From positions 31,141 to 95,140 of the IMG/VR virus record IMGVR_UViG_3300049847_000416: DNA of 64,000 bases; one strand, written 5' to 3'. Shown here piece by piece: positions 1 through 6,624 of this stretch (within the stretch, counting starts at the first letter, position 1; the number at the start of each line of letters is the position of its first letter). Source of the stretch: a virus. The notes under the pieces are model-generated. The model ran no database searches, was not told where the DNA came from, and saw only the letters and a list, made by a program, of their open reading frames with translations. Position numbers and translations under genes: made by a program.

Positions 1-126
1 CTGCAATGTGAACGGCAGGAAGGGCGCTGGAACAATCCGCTTGTGCTTGCGGTTTACCGGACTGGGCCGGTTGTGCAGGGGCGCATTGAAAAACTCGTTG
101 ATCTGAGGCGGGAACGTTACAGGCAC
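1..126 (-). CDS. Unknown protein, N-terminal part (runs off the left edge)
   Basis: An open leftward frame starts with GTG at 126 and runs off the window, giving about 42 residues (MPVTFPPQINEFFNAPLHNR...). An in-frame TAG lies eight codons upstream, so the start is near here, although no clear ribosome binding site is visible. It follows the capsid and the 165-aa protein gene, after a hairpin terminator. In HK97-type phages this position holds head-completion or tail genes, but the visible part shows no recognisable motif. Confidence 0.5.
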   Translation of the reverse strand, partial: MPVTFPPQINEFFNAPLHNRPSPVNRKHKRIVPAPFLPFTLQ

Positions 127-144
127 AATAGTAATATCGCCAGC

Positions 145-182
145 CTAAAAAGCAGATGGCCCCGCTGCTCAAAAGCGGGGCC
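145..182 (-). terminator. Rho-independent terminator after the capsid genes
   Basis: A perfect 9-bp stem (158-166 with 174-182, GGCCCCGCT/AGCGGGGCC) and 7-nt loop are followed on the minus strand by a T-rich run ending in TTTTTAG. It lies 50 bases past the stop of the 165-aa gene and should end the head-gene transcript. Confidence 0.75.
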
Positions 183-231
183 ATACTGCCGGGAGGAGAA
201 CTGAACTTCCTCTAGAGTACCACAGGTCTGC

Positions 232-729
232 TTACGACACAACCGTGGTGGTCGGCTGCGGCATGTTGCGGGGCTTCGCGAACGCGTAGACCGAGTGCGT
301 GTAGTTCGGCGCACCGGCAGCGGTCAGGTTCAAGCGGACGTACCGCTTAACTCCTGCCCTGTAGGTGAAGAAGTGCAGCGCATTCGCCACGACGCCGGCG
401 TCGGCGACGAACGGACCTGAACCGTACAGATCGGTGCCCAACGGCATCGGAGTGACGGGCTGCGGATTGAAGGTCGAGCGATTCTTCGGCGTGACGTACT
501 GCTGGCTGTCCGCTAGCGGGGTCCAGGTGGCGTTGTCATCCGACTCTTCGATGGTGTAGGTGACCTTGTTAACCGCTGAGAGAGCAGTCACAGTCGGGAA
601 GTGGACCAAAAATTCCACCTTGTCCATCGTGTTAAGCAAATCGATGGAAGGAAGCGCGGCAGAAGCATTCACGGTAGCGTTAAACGCGACCAAGAAGGGC
701 TTCATGTTGTTGGTGAGATTGTTAACCAT
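232..729 (-). CDS. Probable virion protein encoded next to the capsid gene
   Basis: A 165-aa protein starting ATG 729 with AAAGGAAA upstream, 27 bases after the capsid stop codon. The sequence is rich in beta-prone and hydrophobic segments without a signal peptide. A stretch near residues 55-75 (VTYTIEESDDNATWTPL) resembles the beta-sandwich modules of the large repeat protein at 21.6-29.2 kb. Position right after the major capsid gene suggests a head decoration or head-completion protein, but I recognise no family. Confidence 0.75.
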   Translation of the reverse strand: MVNNLTNNMKPFLVAFNATVNASAALPSIDLLNTMDKVEFLVHFPTVTALSAVNKVTYTIEESDDNATWTPLADSQQYVTPKNRSTFNPQPVTPMPLGTDLYGSGPFVADAGVVANALHFFTYRAGVKRYVRLNLTAAGAPNYTHSVYAFAKPRNMPQPTTTVVS

Positions 730-756
730 GTCTTGTTTTCCTTTCTGGTCAGCCGA

Positions 757-2040
757 TTACGCGGAGATGACCAACTTGACCAGAGCTTCCGGCACCATGA
801 CAGCGCCGCCGACGCGCTTCCACGCGTAGATGACGGTGACAGCCTGATTCGCCCTGCTATAGGGGTCAACCATGAAACGAACGCTCAACTGGTCAACCAG
901 GAGATAACCCACCTTCAGGTTACCGAAGAGAACAGCGGCGTTGCCGTTGGCGACATTCGGCATCTGCTGGCTGCGCTTATACGGGAAACCCAGAACCATA
1001 TTCGGTTCTTTTCCCGTATAATCCATATTCCACAGGTACCTCCCTTCCCCGTCCTTGAGGGTCCGCAACCGACGTGCGGTATCACGAGAGAACATGAAGC
1101 TGGCACCGTTCAGGTACATGGACTTCGGAGTCTCCGTGATGGAGATAAACGCGTCTGCCGAGATGTTGCTCGCATCACCCGAGAGAACAATCGGGATATC
1201 GACGTTGTTGAGAATGCCTTCCGGCTTGTTCCCAACGTTCGCGCCGGTCAGGATCTCGATGTCTTCGGTCAGCGAGAAGGCCACGCCGATCTCGTTGCGG
1301 ATGTCGCCGAGAATATCGAACATCGGATTCTGCTGGTCTTCACGCGTGATCTCCGCCTTGGCCGACAATTCAGCGGTGCGGATGATCTTTGCACCGTACT
1401 GCACGGTAGGAGTCTCGGGACGAACGTCGAGTTCGCCAACCCAGGTCGCACCACCGTGACGCTGCCGGGTGGGACGGTGAGTCTCCACAGCCATCGTCGA
1501 GTACGTGCCGACAAGCGAACGCATGTCCGACAACTCAACCTGATTCAGGTTGATCAGATCGTTCACGAAATCCACCGGGGTGAAATAGCCACCCGAGGTA
1601 TCGTTCGCGTTGGTCAAAGCCTTGACAGCTTCGACGCCGAACTCCGCTTCGAGGACGGCTTGTCTCTCGACGATGTGCTCAGCCTTGTAGCCCTTTCGCA
1701 CGACGTGATCAAACGCCTTGATCACGGGATTGATGTGCTTTTGGTCGGAGGTATTAGCACGCCGGCCAAGCTTGGCCTCAAGCGCCTCCAGCTTCTCGCC
1801 GAACTCACGTCCGTACTTGTCGATCAGTTGCTCGTTGTTCGCTTTCAGCTTCTCGTCCAGCTTGTCAGTGGTAAGAACTTTGTCGAACTTCGACTCGTGG
1901 GCGTCGATCACTGCGTTCATCTTGGTGATCTTTTCCAACGTATCGGACGACGCGGCGCGATTGTTTTTCGTCGCTTCCTCGACCGAGGAGCGAAGCGCTG
2001 CTACGCCACTCGCGAGGTCGTCAATGGTCTTGCTATCCAT
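757..2040 (-). CDS. Major capsid protein, HK97 fold
   Basis: A 427-aa protein matching the Phage_capsid (HK97 gp5) family in length, composition and context. Residues 1 to about 120 are a charged coiled-coil region that fits the scaffold-like delta domain normally cut off by the prohead protease. The rest is the shell domain, with a segment typical of the family (AEITREDQQNPMFDILGDI) and NKPEGIL. Start ATG 2040 is chosen because AAGGAGT lies 6 bases upstream; a longer frame to 2109 exists but lacks such a site. The protease gene is directly upstream. Assembly of the icosahedral shell is the expected role. Confidence 0.93.
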   Translation of the reverse strand: MDSKTIDDLASGVAALRSSVEEATKNNRAASSDTLEKITKMNAVIDAHESKFDKVLTTDKLDEKLKANNEQLIDKYGREFGEKLEALEAKLGRRANTSDQKHINPVIKAFDHVVRKGYKAEHIVERQAVLEAEFGVEAVKALTNANDTSGGYFTPVDFVNDLINLNQVELSDMRSLVGTYSTMAVETHRPTRQRHGGATWVGELDVRPETPTVQYGAKIIRTAELSAKAEITREDQQNPMFDILGDIRNEIGVAFSLTEDIEILTGANVGNKPEGILNNVDIPIVLSGDASNISADAFISITETPKSMYLNGASFMFSRDTARRLRTLKDGEGRYLWNMDYTGKEPNMVLGFPYKRSQQMPNVANGNAAVLFGNLKVGYLLVDQLSVRFMVDPYSRANQAVTVIYAWKRVGGAVMVPEALVKLVISA

Positions 2041-2113
2041 GATTACTCCTTGAAAATTTTCGTGAGCACTTGATCTCTCTGTGGAAGTGGAGTAACCCGG
2101 CTTCGACAAGCGG

Positions 2114-2130
2114 CTTCAGCCCGGCTGAAG
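2114..2130. repeat. 17-bp palindrome between protease and capsid genes
   Basis: CTTCAGCC and GGCTGAAG flank a single central base, a perfect odd palindrome upstream of the capsid start. As RNA it could fold a 7-bp hairpin and act as an mRNA stability or processing element. No T-run follows, so it is unlikely to be a terminator. Confidence 0.45.
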
Positions 2131-2162
2131 TGCGATCTGGCTCTACCAAATACTATCGAAGC

Positions 2163-3059
2163 TTACAGAACCGCGATATGCGCCATCACCAAATTGGCTT
2201 TGATCGCACTCAGTTTATCCCGCATTTGGGCGTCCGCGTCCAACCCGGTCGCCGGATTCTCCAGAGTCAGGCCGATTCCTTTCGCATGCGCGGCTAACAG
2301 ATCCACCAGCGTGGACTTGGCCACAGGGGTAGAAGCGTCTGTGATCAAAGCTGAGTGAATGGCTTTGAGCGCCGCCGGCACAACTACCGGTCGGTCATCC
2401 ACAATGTCCACAAACTGGTAGGCGGGGCCGTCGGTGTCGTCAAATACCAGGGAACCGAAACCTCGCATTGAGTCGTGCTTGTTTTGAACCCATTTCTGGT
2501 ATCGTGCAGTCGCCGCCACTGCGTCCCAGGGAGTGTCCCCCGGAGCAACCGGGAAGTACGACGTGTGATTGTTGAGGGATTTCACGGCGTCCATGCGGCA
2601 TTCCATGTTCGCTGGATCCATAACGACAGAAATTTCTTTGAGGCCACACTCGGTGATGTCGCGGCAGTCTGCGTCCGCGTTATATTGGTGCTTCACCAAC
2701 CAAATGCCCACAGAAAAGTCTTTGAGCATGTCAGCCTGACACAGCTTCCGAATTTCTTGGGCTGCTTCCGTGGGGGCAAATGCGGCAGTAATGTGGAGTC
2801 CATGATTGTCTTCGTGGCCCATTTCCACCATGCCAAGGACGGACTGGTGCAAAGCACCATACGTCTGATGATTGTTCACAAGGCGGACCCGCTTTGTTGC
2901 CACCCGCTCTTGCAGGGTTTTTGTATATGCGCCCTTGGCGATCCGGTCGCCCGTGAGGTCAATACTCCAAGTAGAAGCGTAACCAGAGATGTACCCATGC
3001 GGGTACTGATCACTGGCCTTTACCTCAAACGCACCGCTTAGAACCTTTTCTTGTTTCAA
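2163..3059 (-). CDS. HK97-family prohead protease
   Basis: A 298-aa protein of the S78 (HK97 gp4) prohead protease family, which cuts the capsid delta domain and itself during head maturation. Visible features are the opening GYISGYAST, the likely catalytic His in VNNHQTYGALHQSVLG (about residue 63) and the Ser in LKDFSVGIW (about residue 115). The first 160 residues carry the protease; the rest is a longer C-terminal extension than usual, possibly partly scaffold. The start is TTG with AGAGGAAAG just upstream. It sits between the Mu F-like gene and the capsid gene as in many HK97-like phages. Confidence 0.9.
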   Translation of the reverse strand: MKQEKVLSGAFEVKASDQYPHGYISGYASTWSIDLTGDRIAKGAYTKTLQERVATKRVRLVNNHQTYGALHQSVLGMVEMGHEDNHGLHITAAFAPTEAAQEIRKLCQADMLKDFSVGIWLVKHQYNADADCRDITECGLKEISVVMDPANMECRMDAVKSLNNHTSYFPVAPGDTPWDAVAATARYQKWVQNKHDSMRGFGSLVFDDTDGPAYQFVDIVDDRPVVVPAALKAIHSALITDASTPVAKSTLVDLLAAHAKGIGLTLENPATGLDADAQMRDKLSAIKANLVMAHIAVL

Positions 3060-3084
3060 ATCTTTCCTCTTCTATAGAATCGTC

Positions 3085-3927
3085 TCAAAGTACTGGGACG
3101 ATCAAGGTCATTGAACACCGGCAGTTGACCAGTTCCTCATACGGCAAGGCCGGATCTCCCGGATACTGGCACTCGTATCCACCCACCATGAATGGCTGAT
3201 CAAATGGAATCCGTTTTTGAGTCACCCCTGCGGTCTCGTGGGTGGGGCGCACCCGGTCGTCTTCTGTAGCTTTCCAGGTCTTGAGAAGCCCGTTTTGCCG
3301 ATAGGACAGGGCTGCAATCTCGTACTGTCCTGCCATGCCCGCCGAGTGAATCTGCGTGCGCACCATTTGCAGTGCGCGAGCACTGCTGAATCCGAAAAAC
3401 TGTTGGATCTTGAGAACAATCTGCTCTACAGTGAGCTTGGCGATGATGGCAGCCGTGATCATCCGTTTCAATTGCAACTGGAGAGACAGCGCTACGCTAG
3501 ACACAATCTCGGAGGCCTTCGCCCGGAAGCGATTGGCAAACCCGGTAATACTCCAGGGTTCTTGAGTCGCGGCCTTGCTGTTGTATTGGGTGAACAGCGC
3601 TACGAGGGGGCCGACCTCCGTGGACGCATCCCGGAATAGCCGAACCAAGAGAGGTTCCAAGTGTAGCCTCAGGTGGGTGACTATGACGTGATAAAGATTG
3701 TCAGGATTCTTTCTGGTCCGGTAGGCGGTGGCGGTAGCCCGAGCCAGGTCAGCATACACCCGAATGAAAGCCCGGCCATACTTCCGCTCTATCTGTGCAT
3801 TGGTCCGCTGGAGATACAACCAACTTTGCGCAAAGCTGAGTTGGCCTTTAGTGACAAGAGAGCGAGGGAAGTACTCTCGCACGAGGGCAGAGGCGTACGG
3901 TCCGCTTTTAGGAGTGGTCAGGCACAT
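3085..3927 (-). CDS. Minor head protein, Mu gpF-like
   Basis: A 280-aa protein of the phage Mu F head morphogenesis family. The diagnostic C-terminal block is present: DDRVRPTHETAG followed by PYEELVNCRCSM. Such proteins enter the prohead with the portal and may be ejected or help DNA entry. ATG 3927 is taken as start; a GTG at 3975 would add 16 residues but would overlap the zinc-ribbon frame more. Neither has a strong ribosome binding site, so translation is probably coupled to the upstream gene. It lies between the amidase/zinc-ribbon pair and the protease. Confidence 0.85.
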   Translation of the reverse strand: MCLTTPKSGPYASALVREYFPRSLVTKGQLSFAQSWLYLQRTNAQIERKYGRAFIRVYADLARATATAYRTRKNPDNLYHVIVTHLRLHLEPLLVRLFRDASTEVGPLVALFTQYNSKAATQEPWSITGFANRFRAKASEIVSSVALSLQLQLKRMITAAIIAKLTVEQIVLKIQQFFGFSSARALQMVRTQIHSAGMAGQYEIAALSYRQNGLLKTWKATEDDRVRPTHETAGVTQKRIPFDQPFMVGGYECQYPGDPALPYEELVNCRCSMTLIVPVL

Positions 3928-4006
3928 TGTCTTCGCAGCCCATTGGGCACGTGGCACTCCACACGGGAGTGCCACAGAATGGGCAGTGCTTGTGCGGGGG
4001 TTTCAC
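3908..4006 (-). CDS. 32-aa zinc-ribbon microprotein
   Basis: A GTG codon at 4006 overlaps the amidase stop codon (GTGA) and opens a 32-residue frame: MKPPHKHCPFCGTPVWSA, then TCPMGCEDNVPDHS. It has CPFC and CPMGC, four cysteines spaced as in a small zinc ribbon. Its stop overlaps the start of the Mu F-like gene by 20 bases. The stop-start overlap and the zinc-binding pattern are the evidence; the function is unknown. It could be a chance frame, but two Cys pairs in 32 residues argue against that. Confidence 0.55.
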   Translation of the reverse strand: MKPPHKHCPFCGTPVWSATCPMGCEDNVPDHS

Positions 4007-4659
4007 CCGCACAGCCAATCTTGGTCTACGAGAACACCAGTGTCCCACTTCCAAGACACAAAATTGTGGTGCGCCACAATTCCTTTGTGGCTGCACGCCA
4101 GGGCGGGACACACGTCTAATCGCTGAGCTTTGGGAAGCGGGACGAGCGGGATATTCCAGCGCTTCGCGAGCATCTGCACCAACTCTTTGAGGGCTTGTTG
4201 CTGCGGTGGGGTGATTGCAGCCCAGAAGTCAAATCCCCGCCATGCCTTCGCCACATACTTCGTGGGTTCGTCCAGCGAACAATAGACTTTCCCGTACGTG
4301 TCCAGGAGTTGCTTGCCCTTCAGCTTCAGCGGTCCTTCACACACGACTTCAATTCCTATGGACCGTGTGTTAACGGATGTGGGACATACGTCCGTTCCGC
4401 CAATGTGCCAAGCCCACCCCTTGGCTGGATCAAAACATTGGTAGACCACGGACACACCTTTGACAGGTTTGTCTACCAAATAGGGGGTGGCGACTCTCAC
4501 TTCGTGCCCGTCTTGCTTGTCTGCGACCCAGCCAGCGTATGCGCCGGCTGCTGTGTACCCAGCGGTGTAGTGCAACAAGATACGGTCATAGGTGGGAGTC
4601 CCTACGTGCGCCACCCATTGATTGGGTGCCAGAGAAAATTTCTGAGTGTCCAAAATCAC
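4003..4659 (-). CDS. N-acetylmuramoyl-L-alanine amidase (endolysin)
   Basis: A 218-aa amidase_2 / PGRP-type protein that would cut the amide between N-acetylmuramic acid and the stem peptide. Visible landmarks: LLHYTAG with the first zinc His, CFDPAKGWAWHIGG, NTRSIGIEVVCEG and GIVAHHNFVSWKWDTG with the later metal ligands. There is no signal peptide and no separate cell-wall-binding domain. GTG 4659 overlaps the portal stop codon (GTGA), with GAGGG upstream, so it is translationally coupled to the portal gene. An endolysin inside the head-gene block is unusual; a role in virion-associated wall digestion is the alternative. Confidence 0.9.
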   Translation of the reverse strand: MILDTQKFSLAPNQWVAHVGTPTYDRILLHYTAGYTAAGAYAGWVADKQDGHEVRVATPYLVDKPVKGVSVVYQCFDPAKGWAWHIGGTDVCPTSVNTRSIGIEVVCEGPLKLKGKQLLDTYGKVYCSLDEPTKYVAKAWRGFDFWAAITPPQQQALKELVQMLAKRWNIPLVPLPKAQRLDVCPALACSHKGIVAHHNFVSWKWDTGVLVDQDWLCG

Positions 4660-6023
4660 GTTTTCGAGCCCTCTACCAGGTCTTCAGCTTGGGGGTTGTC
4701 CCGGCTGTCTGCGGTGCTGTCGGGCTGATTGTTCGGATCCTCGCCACCCAGCACATCCAGTTCAGGTCCATCAATCGGCTGGACATTACCCATCCACGCC
4801 ACGTCTCCCCAGGGAACGGGGTCGAAGCCCAGACCAAGCCGCTCATTCACGGCATTGATTGGCCAACCAGTGCTCACCAAGACCTTGGCCGTGTTGGCTT
4901 TGTCCATGAGCGCTTTGCGCATGGCCGTGTTCTTGGTGAGATCATACCGAATCTCGATGTCGTCACCCCAGTGTGGGGTGAGTGAGTTATTGAAACTCGC
5001 CGCGATCCAGTCCAGCATCGGCACCAGCCGGTCTTCCAGGAAGCTCAAACGCGCGGTCTGGGCATTGGAATAGTTGGGATCAGGAGTTGCGCCGACCAAG
5101 ATGGCAGGCACTTGACAGATGGCGCAAAGTTCGTGCTTGGCGATCTCTCGGCCCTGCGTGAATTGCAGATCCGTGTGAGTCATCATCGTCTGCTGCCACT
5201 TCAGACCGCCCGTCAAGAGCATGGGGCTGTACAGATTCGCACCCGAGTACTGCTCTCGGACCGATTCTTTCAGGTCCTCTCGCTGTTCGGGGGTGACAAA
5301 CGAATCGGTGTAGAGCACACCGCTAGGCTGGGCGAAATTTTCCAGGAGGGCGGTATTCCAGGTGTGGGCGGCGTCTTCGTTCTGGATAGCTCGCACTGCC
5401 GCCGAGATGGGAGACAGGGACGTATATGGATTCAGGGGATCAGCATACCGCATGTACGAGACTTCCTGCGGCGGGAAAGTGACATCAGGAGCCGAGCTAG
5501 ACTCCATCCCCGATACCAACCGAAATCCCTTGATGAATTGGAGGGGATCGGTCACGACCTCCACCCAGTCAGGCCGCATGGGCCACAATTCTTTGACTTT
5601 GGTCCCACTGCGGGTGGTCTTTTTCTGGTCAGTAACCAGCACCTTCTGTGTGTACGACGCACCAGCCAAAAATAACGAATACAACATCACAGAGAACAGG
5701 TCCCGCTTAGTCATGTGCGGGTTCGGTTTCTGGATCAAGAGTTCCAGTTCGTGATCTCGGATAACCGTGTTCGTGCCCTTGTGGTGCACTTTCCAGTCAG
5801 GAGACACTAGCGACGTAGCCCAGTACTCCAGGCACGCACGAATCCACACAATCTGCTTCACGCCGTGCTGGATGCTCTGTTGAAACGACAGAGGCGCACC
5901 CTGATTGGTGCGGATGCCAAATCCGCTACCAAACCCAGATGTACTACCGTACAACTGGTTCAGGCTGGCGAGCCACAGGTTCGCCTTACTCCGTCTGGGT
6001 TTCAGAAGACTGGTGAGATTCAT
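4656..6023 (-). CDS. Portal protein, HK97-like (phage_portal family)
   Basis: A 455-aa portal that forms the dodecameric ring at the head vertex used for packaging and tail joining. Family segments: QIVWIRACLEYWATSL near residue 58, LELLIQKPNPHMTKRDLF, GASYTQKVLV, then a long C-terminal region with VPAILVGATPDPNYSNAQTA and FLEDRLVPMLDWI. The last 30 residues are polar and disordered. The start is ATG 6023, preceded by the sigma-like gene. The stop overlaps the amidase start. Confidence 0.93.
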   Translation of the reverse strand: MNLTSLLKPRRSKANLWLASLNQLYGSTSGFGSGFGIRTNQGAPLSFQQSIQHGVKQIVWIRACLEYWATSLVSPDWKVHHKGTNTVIRDHELELLIQKPNPHMTKRDLFSVMLYSLFLAGASYTQKVLVTDQKKTTRSGTKVKELWPMRPDWVEVVTDPLQFIKGFRLVSGMESSSAPDVTFPPQEVSYMRYADPLNPYTSLSPISAAVRAIQNEDAAHTWNTALLENFAQPSGVLYTDSFVTPEQREDLKESVREQYSGANLYSPMLLTGGLKWQQTMMTHTDLQFTQGREIAKHELCAICQVPAILVGATPDPNYSNAQTARLSFLEDRLVPMLDWIAASFNNSLTPHWGDDIEIRYDLTKNTAMRKALMDKANTAKVLVSTGWPINAVNERLGLGFDPVPWGDVAWMGNVQPIDGPELDVLGGEDPNNQPDSTADSRDNPQAEDLVEGSKT

Positions 6024-6043
6024 TGGTTCACTGTTTAAGATCG

Positions 6044-6613
6044 CTACTTTTTCATCCGGCTGCGTAGGATCATAAGCGCACGGGTATGGGCTTCAGCCGC
6101 TTCCGCTTTCGTGATCCCCAATTTTTGGGCGATCTGGCCCATGGGACTATCCTGGAAGTACTTGTGATAGATGACCGCGCGTTGAAGGGCAGTCAAGTGG
6201 GGCAGGGCATCCCGCAGTTGCTTCTTCAGGACCTGCATGTCGTGTGCTTCTTCCACAGCCGGGATACCGCCAAGCGTGGGGTCTGCCCGCTGCTGGTGAG
6301 GCGCGCCCCAGGGTTCGGTCCGCTTCATGTAGTTCATCTCAACGCGCATCAAGTCGAGATACGCCCCTTTGATGTGGGGGATCAGGAAAGAGGATAACGC
6401 GGAAGACTGGTCGTACCGATTGTGCGCTCGCATCACGCGAACTACCGCCGCACTCAGAAAGTCTTCGAATGTTGACGTGCCCGGATCCGCCGCCTTGAAG
6501 CTCTTGCAAGATCGCATGACGTACTGAACGATCATGGGGTAGACCTCGCGGGGCTGGCCGTCTTTGCCTTTAAGTTCGAGACTGAGGCGTGGGAACTGTT
6601 TGTGAGTTCTCAT
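6044..6613 (-). CDS. Sigma-70-family-like transcription factor
   Basis: A 189-aa protein resembling small sigma-70 relatives. Residues about 50-100 (STFEDFLSAAVVRVMRAHNRYDQ..., SALSSFLIPHIKGAYLDLMR) look like region 2. The C-terminus (LTALQRAVIYHKYFQDSPMGQIAQKLGITKAEAAEAHTRA) is a clear region-4 helix-turn-helix. Start ATG 6613 has AAAGGA upstream; 21 more codons are open upstream but lack a site. It lies between TerL and portal, so it is made with the head proteins and could redirect host RNA polymerase to phage promoters. A small-terminase-like DNA-binding role is possible from its position. Confidence 0.75.
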   Translation of the reverse strand: MRTHKQFPRLSLELKGKDGQPREVYPMIVQYVMRSCKSFKAADPGTSTFEDFLSAAVVRVMRAHNRYDQSSALSSFLIPHIKGAYLDLMRVEMNYMKRTEPWGAPHQQRADPTLGGIPAVEEAHDMQVLKKQLRDALPHLTALQRAVIYHKYFQDSPMGQIAQKLGITKAEAAEAHTRALMILRSRMKK

Positions 6614-6624
6614 GTATTCCTTTG

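Noticed and set aside
601-2073. A 490-codon open frame on the plus strand opposite the capsid gene
   Set aside because: It is antisense to a clear HK97 capsid gene, has arginine/histidine/valine-rich shadow composition and no ribosome binding site.
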